Of a DNA stretch of 46,138 bases, positions 6,999 to 14,755 are shown in pieces. Position numbers and translations under genes: made by a program. The notes below the pieces were generated by a model. It made no database searches. It saw only the letters and a program-made list of their open reading frames with translations, and was not told the DNA's origin. Each line of letters begins with the position of its first letter. The stretch's first letter is position 1. The DNA comes from VRUE01 sp036379955. Its GTDB lineage: Bacteria; Actinomycetota; Thermoleophilia; Solirubrobacterales; 70-9. The stretch is taken from NCBI GenBank assembly GCA_036379955.1, contig DASVFR010000038.1, positions 1 to 46,138 of the forward strand, given 5' to 3'.

Positions 6999-8270
6999 GT
7001 GAGACGTCTGACCATCTTGCTCGCCGCAGTGGCGGCACTGATGCTCGTGTCAGCCGCGCAGGCATTCGCCGCGCCGAGCTTCAAGCTCAACGCCATCGGC
7101 ACCGGCAGCGGCGAAGTCACGAGCATCGAAGAATTCCCCTACGAACCCGGCGAACCGGCGATCGAATGCGCTTACAACGGCACGAGCACCAGCGGGGTCT
7201 GTGAAAACGAACCAGAAGAAACCGGCCCGAATACCTACGGGATCGCGCTGTTGGCCACCGCCGCTCCCGGCTCCGAACTCGCTGACTGGACGATTCAGAA
7301 GGGAGTACCAAGCGGACCCGGTGGCTCGAATTGCCCCTATCTCGGGGAACCCGAATACTGCCTCTTGCAAGGGGTAACCGGACAGGAAGAACTCGAAGCG
7401 ACCGCGGTCTTCTGTCCCGAAGGCGAACCTGACTGCGCCGAAAACATCAAGCTCAACATCGAAGAAGGCGAAGGCACGGTCGTCTCCAACCCGGGCGGCG
7501 TCTTCTGCTCGGGCGCCGCACCCAAATCCTGCGAAACCTCGCTGGCCGCGGGCAAATACACGCTGACCGCCTCGCCGGCGCCGGGCTACCTGGTCAAGAG
7601 CTGGAAAGGCTGCGACAGCGGTGGCGTCAACGGGCGCCAGTGCACGGTCACGGCGACTAGCTCGCTGAAGACGGTAGGCGTCAAGTTCTACAAAGTCTTC
7701 CAACTCGAAGCCTCAAAGACGAAAGACGAAAAAGGCAACTTGGGCCAGGGCATCATGGGCACCGCGCCCGGGGGGATCAACTGCGGCTACGCCTGCGTCT
7801 CCTCCAGCGCCCTCTACAAGGAAGGCAGCCTGACGGTCAAAGCCAAGCCCGCCAAGCACTTCCACTTCGTGGAATTCACCGGCGGCACCGGCTCTGCGGC
7901 CAGCTGCAACGGCGTCACCGCTGAAACCTGCACGATCGCCTCGTTCAACTCGGATTCCGCGATCAAAGAGGTTTACGCCGAAGACGCCAAGAACGTGCTG
8001 TCCCTCACCAAGACAGACACAAGCGAAGGACGCGCAGGCGGCGGCCAGGGCTTCATCAAGACCAAACCGACCAACATCAACTGCGGCCTCACCTGCACGG
8101 CGGCGCAAGCGTTCTTCTACGCCTCCGAAACGGCTGAAGTCACGGTCACGCTGGGCAAAGGCACCAACCAAGTCACCTGGCTCACCGGCGCGGGCACCTG
8201 CACCGGGCACGCCCTGACCTGCTCGGTGCCGATGAGTTCCTCGCACCCGCTGCTGGCGGAGTTCAACTAG
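6999..8270 (+). CDS. Gene a (copy A): secreted Cys-rich InlB-B-like repeat protein
   Basis: The 423-residue product has a cleavable signal peptide (about residues 1-25, ending AFAAP). Four Cys-rich units of roughly 80-100 residues resemble divergent InlB B-repeats (SWKGCDSGGVNGRQCTV, GTAPGGINCGYAC, KTKPTNINCGLTC). The last three are homologous to the C-terminal repeats of gene d. Paired cysteines suggest disulfide-stabilised domains outside the cell. No LPxTG motif or membrane anchor is present. GTG 6999 is preceded by GGAGAGAG at ideal distance. Almost every Glu codon is GAA, unlike neighbouring housekeeping genes. It heads the operon; a 186-nt structured gap separates it from gene b. The binding partner is unknown. 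Confidence 0.85.
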   Translation: MRRLTILLAAVAALMLVSAAQAFAAPSFKLNAIGTGSGEVTSIEEFPYEPGEPAIECAYNGTSTSGVCENEPEETGPNTYGIALLATAAPGSELADWTIQKGVPSGPGGSNCPYLGEPEYCLLQGVTGQEELEATAVFCPEGEPDCAENIKLNIEEGEGTVVSNPGGVFCSGAAPKSCETSLAAGKYTLTASPAPGYLVKSWKGCDSGGVNGRQCTVTATSSLKTVGVKFYKVFQLEASKTKDEKGNLGQGIMGTAPGGINCGYACVSSSALYKEGSLTVKAKPAKHFHFVEFTGGTGSAASCNGVTAETCTIASFNSDSAIKEVYAEDAKNVLSLTKTDTSEGRAGGGQGFIKTKPTNINCGLTCTAAQAFFYASETAEVTVTLGKGTNQVTWLTGAGTCTGHALTCSVPMSSSHPLLAEFN

Positions 8271-8323
8271 CGAGATCCACTGAAGGAAGCAAGAAGTGAG
8301 CAGCACCTTAGAAACAAGCCAAA

Positions 8324-8412
8324 GCCCCGGGAGCCAACCGGCTCCCGGGGCGCAGGCTCCAAGCAGCACAAGGACTTCGCAGTAAGCGGTACCCCCGGCC
8401 AGGGAGCGGGGG
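8324..8412 (+). promoter_or_regulatory. Two hairpins in the a-b intergenic region
   Basis: A perfect 12-bp stem (8324-8335 with 8340-8351, loop AACC) is followed by a second hairpin CCCCCG/CGGGGG (8392-8397 with 8407-8412). Neither is followed by a T-run, so they are more likely mRNA stabilisers or partial attenuators than full terminators. Both recur at the same place in copy B, and there the upper stem differs on both arms while pairing is kept. Confidence 0.65.
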
Positions 8413-8456
8413 AGGACTTAGGACAAGAAATACGGGACATGAGAGAGGAATGGGAC

Positions 8457-11400
8457 ATGCAAGTTGGGACGAGGGGAAGACTCGACGCGATCGAGGTTGC
8501 GAAGCTTGCGGCGGCGCTGTTCGCCGCAGTCCTCATTCTCGCCCTTGCCCCCAATGCCCAGGCCGCCACCTTCGAGCAGGTCGAAACCTTTGGCGAAGGG
8601 CCCGAAATCCAGCTCGGTGGGGTCAGCGACATGGCGATCAATGTCGACGGCTCCGGAGAAGTGACCCCGGGGACGGTCTACACCGTGGGCGTAACTGGGG
8701 GAGTGGGGGGAGGAGTACGAGTTGCCCGGTTCAGCCCTGGTGGACAGTTCGAACTTGCATGGGAGATAAGCGAAACTGAAGGCATTCCGAATCGGTGCGG
8801 CAACATCGCGTCCCTATCGCCATGTACGGCCCACCCAAGCGCAACCGTGGGGCGAGCTGGCATCGGAATAGACCAGCTAACGGGCGCCGTGTACGTGCTC
8901 AACACTCGTGTGGCCCTAGGCCAACCCACTGTGTCGGTCTACAAACCCGATGGCTCAGAAGAACTCTCAACGCGGTTTGCCGTGAGAGCCAGTGAATCGG
9001 AAACGGCCGCAGACTTTCCGGCTAGAATTCACCAAGCACTGTATCCGGGCGGACTAGCTGTTAACAGCGCAGGGGAAGTCTTCCTCTTCGACGTAAATTT
9101 TGGGGACCACTTCTACCATCGGGTGATGGTCTTTGAACCTGAAACGCCGGGGAGCATCAAACACTACGTATATGCGGGGCAGGGGCAGGACATAGCCACT
9201 GGAACTACTGGAAACTTCCCTTCTGATCCGACGATTGATGCCGCAGGTGATCTGTATGTGGCGGGTTATCAGTCGGACTACATCGAAAAGTACGATCCAT
9301 CGCAACCCTCTGCGCCGGTTTGCACCTTTACCCTTAAAGGGGGTGGTATCACGGGGTTTGCGGTAAATACTAAATCGGGAGAAATTTTCTACTACACCTA
9401 TAAGGATAAGCACATTCATCAGCTCAGCCCATGTGCTGGAGGGACGTTCACGCCGAGCGGACAGGCGATATCGGTCTCGCCTGAACGAGATGAGCTCTAT
9501 GGAATGGCTGTCAATCCAGATCTGGAATTGCTGTACGGCGTGGCACCGAGTGAGACGCCGCAAACCGGAGTCGGGAAAGGGGAACCTGGCAAAACGGCAC
9601 TCGGCTACATTTTCGCTCCAATTGAAGAAAAGACCCCGGTTGTCGAAGCAGAGTCGGTCCTGCGGACGAGTGAAACGACGGCGAAGTTGCAGGCGACGAT
9701 TAACCCGAAAGGCTTTCAGACTCGCTACGTCTTCGAATATCTGACGCGCACTGCCTACGAAGAAGGGGGCGGGAGCTTCAACGGGGCAAGCGAAGCGCCG
9801 CCCGGCGGTGCGCTTGCCGGCAATAGCCAGGGTTCGGTAAGCGTCGTGGGGGTACTCAGTGGTCTCACTCCCGGCAGGGAATACGTCTACCGAGTCGTGG
9901 TGGAGACCCACTGCGCGCCGAGCGAACCGGGGAAAGTCTGCGATGACAAGGGTCAAGCGGAGAGCTTTTCAACGGCACAAGTGGGGGCCTCGCTTCAATC
10001 GGATGGGCGGCTCTATGAGCTGGTCTCACCAGTGGAGAAGAACAGCGGCCAAGTGCTGCCGGCAGACCCAAGAACGAAGAGCTGTCCGAAGGTGGAATGC
10101 AAGCCAGGCGATGGATACACGCACTTCCCAATGCAGAGTGCCCCGGACGGCAATGGGGTCGTCTACGAGGGCAGCGCGTTCGTTCCTGGAGAAGGTGCGC
10201 TCATTGAAAATCAGTACATCGCCCGCCGTAGCGAAAGCGGGTGGCAAAGCGTCAACCTGACGCCCTCACAATTGTTCAGCAAGAGGGGGCAGGGGTATAA
10301 GTTCTTCGACGTCAGCCTTAGCCAGGGTCTGCTCGAACAGGGCGAACCCTCGCTCGTCCCCGAAGCGCCTACCGACTTCACCAACCTCTACCGACAGTCG
10401 ACCGACACCCCGGCGCAGCTCAGGCCGCTGCTTACGAGCAGCAACTCCTTCATCCATCGCCTCCCAACCAACGGCCTCGAAAGCCTCAATCTCACCTTTG
10501 TCGGTGCCTCGGCCGACGTCTCGCGAATCTTCTTCGAAGCCAACGACGCGCTCACCTCCGAAGCGGGTGAAGCGGGCGAAAAGACCAACCTCTACGAATG
10601 GAGCGGTGGGGTCCTGACTCAGGTTAACCTGGCGCCGGGAAGCGAAGTGCCGGCCCCAGGCGCGGCGCTCGGCTCGGGCAAGCTATTGAAAAGCGGCAAC
10701 CCCGCCGTCACTGTCTTCACTCATGCGGTCTCAAGTGATGGCTCGCGCGTCTTCTGGACTGGCGAAGACGGTGGGACCTACGCCCGCCTCGACGGCCTCG
10801 GCACGCTCGAGGTTCCCGGCCCCGGCAGCTGCAAGGAAAGCGTGGCTCTCGCGCTTCGTGCCTGTTTCCTCACTGCCTCCGAAGACGGCTCCTCGGTCCT
10901 GCTCTCCAACGGGCAGATCTATGAATTCAACGAAGAAGCCGCGTCCTATGAAGCGGGTCCCGACCTGACGAGCGGCGCTGGCGGCTTCCTTGGGATTGCG
11001 GGCCAGAGCGAAGACCTCTCCCACGTCTACTTCGTCGACACGGCGGTCCTCACTGGCGAAGAGGAAAACGACCAGGGAGCTAAAGCGCAGGCGGGCAAGG
11101 ACAACCTCTACGCCTGGATCGAAGGCTCCACGACCTTCGTGGGGACGCTGCTGGCGGCTGACAACATTGAAATTGGCGCCTGGCAGGCCTCGCCGGCGGT
11201 TCGCACTGCCGAGGCGAGCCCCGGCGGGCGCTATGTGACCTTCCTTTCGCAGGCACCATTGACCGGCTACGACAACACGGGGCCCTGCAACGTTGTTTCC
11301 GGTACTGAAGAATTCAAATCCGGCCCCTGCGCCGAGGTCTTTCTCTACGACTCGGCGACAGATGAGCTCGTGTGTCCTTCCTGCAACCCGGGCAACGCGG

Positions 11401-11987
11401 TGCCGCTGGGGCCGAGCGTCCTGCGAACGATCCTCGGCGCTAGGGGCTCCCTTCCCCAGCCCCGCTACCTGACCGACTCCGGGCGCCTGTACTTCGACAG
11501 CCAGGACGCGCTGGTCCCCGCCGACACCAACGGCCGCGCCGAAGACGTCTACCAGTACGAGCCGCAGGGGATCGGAAGCTGCACACGCGAAGCCGGCTGC
11601 GTGTCGCTGATCTCGGGCGGGCGGGCGGCGACCGACTCGAACCTCTTGGCGATCGACGCTAGCGGTGACAACGTCTTCTTCACCACCCGCGACCGCCTGG
11701 TCCCGGCCGACAAGGATGAACTGATCGACCTCTATGACGCGCGGGTCGAAGGTGGGTTCCCGGAAGCCTCGGGCTCCTCGGGCGGTTGTCAGGCAGAAGC
11801 GTGTCAGCCGGCGGTGTTGCCTCCACCGAAGGGATCGCCGACCTCCCAGAGCTTCACCGGAACCGGCAACGTCAGGTGCAACAAGGGCAAGGTCATGCGC
11901 AGGGGCAGGTGCGTGAAGAAGCCTAGGCGAGCGAGACACAACAACAAGACAAAGAGAGCCAGCAAGGCGCGGGGAGGTGCAAAGTGA
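8457..11987 (+). CDS. Gene b (copy A): secreted propeller/Fn3-like protein with basic tail
   Basis: This 1176-residue exported protein has a signal peptide ending NAQAA. An NHL-like propeller segment (about 30-390) precedes a fibronectin-type-like domain (about 395-500, INPKGFQTRYVFEY). A WD40/TolB-like propeller (about 510-1110) and a Lys/Arg-rich tail with a paired-Cys motif (CNKGKVMRRGRC) follow. ATG 8457 is preferred because GAGAGGAA lies just before it; in-frame ATG 8439 overlaps that site. The N-terminal half is unusually AT-rich (9361-9420 is 21/60 G+C). The stop overlaps the GTG of gene c (GTGA). The basic tail could bind acidic wall polymers or RNA/DNA outside the cell; this is inference. 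Confidence 0.85.
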   Translation: MQVGTRGRLDAIEVAKLAAALFAAVLILALAPNAQAATFEQVETFGEGPEIQLGGVSDMAINVDGSGEVTPGTVYTVGVTGGVGGGVRVARFSPGGQFELAWEISETEGIPNRCGNIASLSPCTAHPSATVGRAGIGIDQLTGAVYVLNTRVALGQPTVSVYKPDGSEELSTRFAVRASESETAADFPARIHQALYPGGLAVNSAGEVFLFDVNFGDHFYHRVMVFEPETPGSIKHYVYAGQGQDIATGTTGNFPSDPTIDAAGDLYVAGYQSDYIEKYDPSQPSAPVCTFTLKGGGITGFAVNTKSGEIFYYTYKDKHIHQLSPCAGGTFTPSGQAISVSPERDELYGMAVNPDLELLYGVAPSETPQTGVGKGEPGKTALGYIFAPIEEKTPVVEAESVLRTSETTAKLQATINPKGFQTRYVFEYLTRTAYEEGGGSFNGASEAPPGGALAGNSQGSVSVVGVLSGLTPGREYVYRVVVETHCAPSEPGKVCDDKGQAESFSTAQVGASLQSDGRLYELVSPVEKNSGQVLPADPRTKSCPKVECKPGDGYTHFPMQSAPDGNGVVYEGSAFVPGEGALIENQYIARRSESGWQSVNLTPSQLFSKRGQGYKFFDVSLSQGLLEQGEPSLVPEAPTDFTNLYRQSTDTPAQLRPLLTSSNSFIHRLPTNGLESLNLTFVGASADVSRIFFEANDALTSEAGEAGEKTNLYEWSGGVLTQVNLAPGSEVPAPGAALGSGKLLKSGNPAVTVFTHAVSSDGSRVFWTGEDGGTYARLDGLGTLEVPGPGSCKESVALALRACFLTASEDGSSVLLSNGQIYEFNEEAASYEAGPDLTSGAGGFLGIAGQSEDLSHVYFVDTAVLTGEEENDQGAKAQAGKDNLYAWIEGSTTFVGTLLAADNIEIGAWQASPAVRTAEASPGGRYVTFLSQAPLTGYDNTGPCNVVSGTEEFKSGPCAEVFLYDSATDELVCPSCNPGNAVPLGPSVLRTILGARGSLPQPRYLTDSGRLYFDSQDALVPADTNGRAEDVYQYEPQGIGSCTREAGCVSLISGGRAATDSNLLAIDASGDNVFFTTRDRLVPADKDELIDLYDARVEGGFPEASGSSGGCQAEACQPAVLPPPKGSPTSQSFTGTGNVRCNKGKVMRRGRCVKKPRRARHNNKTKRASKARGGAK

Positions 11988-14755
11988 CCCGCCGCGCGAT
12001 CATCGTCCTGTCCGCGCTCTGCGCGTTGCTCGCGACCCCGACCCTGGCGCAAGCGGACTTCGGCTTCGTACCGGGCTCGGTGAAGGCGACGGCGCTGGAT
12101 CGCAATGGCGCGGTCGAGCGCCAGGCCGGCGCCCACCCCTACTCCTACACGGTTGAGTTCGAACTGAAGACCGACGGAAGCGGGCAGAGCGAAGGCGGCT
12201 CGATGCGCGACGTGATCATCGACGCGCCGCCGGGACTTGTCGGCAACCCCAACGCGATTCCCTCCTGCCCGCGACAGAGCTTTGAAGGTGGGATCCCCAA
12301 CTGCCTGCCCTCCACTCAGATCGGGATCCTGAAAGTATTCCTGCCAGGAGTCGGCTCGGCGATCGGCCCGCTCTACAACCTGACCCCGCCGCCGGGAGTG
12401 GCGGCGCAGTTCGGGTTCAGCTCGACTGGCTTCGTCGCGCTGCAGTCGGCGACGGTGCGGTCGGAGACAGGCTATGGAGTACGGGTGGCGGCCACGAATC
12501 TGCCAATCGAAGCTACAGCGGTGACGGCGACGCTGTGGGGGGCGCCGGCGGACGAAGGCCATACGCCGCAGCGCGGGCCGGAAACCGGGACAAGCGAAGC
12601 CAAATCCAACGCCCCGCTTCTGCCCTACCTGACCCTGCCCACCGCCTGCGGCTCGCCGCCCCTGTTGACGGTGAGCGCGGACTCGGTCGACAACCCGGGA
12701 GTGTTCGTCTCCGAAACGGCGCCGGCGCGTGAAGAGGCCGGTAACCCAGCGCCCCTGATCGGCTGCGAAGCGGTGCCCTTCGACCCCTCGATCGGCGCCA
12801 CCCCCACGACTGGGGCAGCCGACAGCCCAGCGGGTCTCAGCTTCGGCCTGAAACTGCCCAACAAAGGCCTGCTCAATCCCAAAGACGGAGCGGTAACCGA
12901 AACCGAGCCGGAGAAGCTCGAACTCGACCTGCCGCCTGGAATCTCCGTCAACCCCTCCTCGGCAAACGGAATCGCCGCCTGTACATGGGAACAGTTCAAA
13001 GCCGTGAGCCTGACCGACCAGGGCTGCCCCGACGCCTCAAAGCTCGGCACCCTGATCGCCCACACCCCGCTGCTCGACGAAGCCGTCGAAGGGTCGGTCT
13101 ACCTGGCGGCACCCAGAGACAACCCATCGGGCTCCTTCCTCGCGATCTACGTCGTCGCCCGCGTCCCCGAACGCGGCGTGCTGATCAAGCAGGCCGCCGA
13201 GGTGCACGCGGACCCGGTCACCGGGCAGCTGAGCACGATCGCCACGGGTCTGCCACCGCTCCCCTACTCCTCGATCGAGCTGAAGCTCCGCGAAGGGCCA
13301 AGGGCGCCGCTGATCACCCCGCAGACCTGCGGCTCCTACACCACCACCGCCAAGCTCTACCCGTTCTCAGACCCCGAAGCGGCGACCGTGCGCACAGCCC
13401 CCTTCACGATCACCTCTGGCGCAGGGGGCGCAAGCTGCGCAACAAGCGAAGCGCAGCTGCCCCTGCACCCAACCCTGGAAGCCGGCACCACAGCCCCCCT
13501 AGCCGGCGCCTACTCCCCCTTCCTCTTCCGCCTCAGCCGCTCCGACGGCGAACAGCGCCTCAGCCAGATCAACGCCACCCTGCCCCAAGGGCTGGCGGCA
13601 AAGCTCGCCGGCGTCCCCTACTGCCCAGAGGCACAGATCGACGCCGCCAAGGCCAGGGAAGCAGAGGGAGGAGGCGCCCAAGAGCTAGCAGCACCCTCCT
13701 GCCCCCCTGACTCGCGGATCGGCACCGCTACCGTCGCCGCCGGCGCCGGCACCAACCCCTACTACGTCCAAGGCCAGATCTACCTGGCCGGCCCTTACAA
13801 GGGCGCTCCCCTCTCGCTGGCGATCGTCACCCCGGCGGTAGCGGGCCCCTTTGACCTCGGCGCGGTGGTCTCCCGTGCCGGCCTCTACGTCGACGAATCG
13901 ACCGCGATCGTCACGGTCAAAAGCGACCCGATCCCGACGATCCTTAAGGGCATCCCGCTCGACGTGCGCTCGGTTGAAGTCAACACCGACCGCGAAGGCT
14001 TCACGCTGAACCCGACCAGCTGCGAAGTGATGGCGGTCACGGGCGAGGTCAAGAGCACCACCGGCGCCAGCGCTGCCCTCTCCAACCGCTTCCAGCTCGG
14101 CGGCTGCGAGGGCCTCGGCTTCAAACCCGCCCTGAAGATCGCCTTCAAGGGCAAGACCAACCGCGGTTCCCATCCGCAGCTCACCGCCACCCTCACTCCC
14201 AGAGAAGGCGACGCCAACGTCTCCTTTGCCCAGGTCAAGCTGCCGCCGACCGCCTTCCTCGATCAGGCCCACATCAAGACCGTCTGCACCAGGGTGCAGT
14301 TCGCAGCCGAACAATGCCCGGCGGGCTCGATCTACGGTACGGCCGAAGCGATGACGCCATTGCTCGGCTACCCCTTGAAAGGCAACGTCTACCTGCGCTC
14401 AAACGGCGGCGAACGCTTGCTTCCCGACCTCGTCCTCGCCTTCAAAGGCCCCGACTCCCAGCCGATCAAATTCACCCTCGTCGGGAAAACAGATTCCGTC
14501 CACCAGGCGCTTCGCAACACCTTCGAAACCGCCCCCGACGCCCCGGTCTCCTCCTTCCGCCTCAAGCTCTTCGGCGGCAAGAAGGGGCTGATCGTGCTCA
14601 CCGAAGGCTTCTGCGCCGATCGCTCCGCCCTGGTGCGGATGCGGGCCCACAACGGGCGTGCCTTCACCGCCAAGCCGAAGGTGCAGGCAGCTTGCAAACA
14701 GCAGCAGAAGAAGAAGAAGGCAAACCGCCACAAGCGAGGGAGCGGCAAACGATGA
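11984..14755 (+). CDS. Gene c (copy A): secreted protein with four LPPG-CP repeats and basic tail
   Basis: This 923-residue protein has a signal peptide ending LAQAD. I do not recognise a named family. A module recurs four times, at about 80-130, 314-372, 531-603 and 752-806. Its pattern is L-P-P-G, then a Cys, then C-P-x-x-S-x-I/L-G, then G-x-V/I-Y-L. Linkers between modules are beta-rich. The C-terminus is a run of Lys/Gln/Arg after a Cys. GTG 11984 overlaps the gene b stop, with GGGGAGG upstream. The gene ends in an ATGA overlap with gene d, so b, c and d should be made in coupled amounts. Mostly GAA for Glu. Confidence 0.82.
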   Translation: MTRRAIIVLSALCALLATPTLAQADFGFVPGSVKATALDRNGAVERQAGAHPYSYTVEFELKTDGSGQSEGGSMRDVIIDAPPGLVGNPNAIPSCPRQSFEGGIPNCLPSTQIGILKVFLPGVGSAIGPLYNLTPPPGVAAQFGFSSTGFVALQSATVRSETGYGVRVAATNLPIEATAVTATLWGAPADEGHTPQRGPETGTSEAKSNAPLLPYLTLPTACGSPPLLTVSADSVDNPGVFVSETAPAREEAGNPAPLIGCEAVPFDPSIGATPTTGAADSPAGLSFGLKLPNKGLLNPKDGAVTETEPEKLELDLPPGISVNPSSANGIAACTWEQFKAVSLTDQGCPDASKLGTLIAHTPLLDEAVEGSVYLAAPRDNPSGSFLAIYVVARVPERGVLIKQAAEVHADPVTGQLSTIATGLPPLPYSSIELKLREGPRAPLITPQTCGSYTTTAKLYPFSDPEAATVRTAPFTITSGAGGASCATSEAQLPLHPTLEAGTTAPLAGAYSPFLFRLSRSDGEQRLSQINATLPQGLAAKLAGVPYCPEAQIDAAKAREAEGGGAQELAAPSCPPDSRIGTATVAAGAGTNPYYVQGQIYLAGPYKGAPLSLAIVTPAVAGPFDLGAVVSRAGLYVDESTAIVTVKSDPIPTILKGIPLDVRSVEVNTDREGFTLNPTSCEVMAVTGEVKSTTGASAALSNRFQLGGCEGLGFKPALKIAFKGKTNRGSHPQLTATLTPREGDANVSFAQVKLPPTAFLDQAHIKTVCTRVQFAAEQCPAGSIYGTAEAMTPLLGYPLKGNVYLRSNGGERLLPDLVLAFKGPDSQPIKFTLVGKTDSVHQALRNTFETAPDAPVSSFRLKLFGGKKGLIVLTEGFCADRSALVRMRAHNGRAFTAKPKVQAACKQQQKKKKANRHKRGSGKR

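Noticed and set aside
14314..14751. N-terminal extension of gene d
   Set aside because: This part of the frame overlaps the conserved gene c in another phase; the signal peptide begins at ATG 14752.
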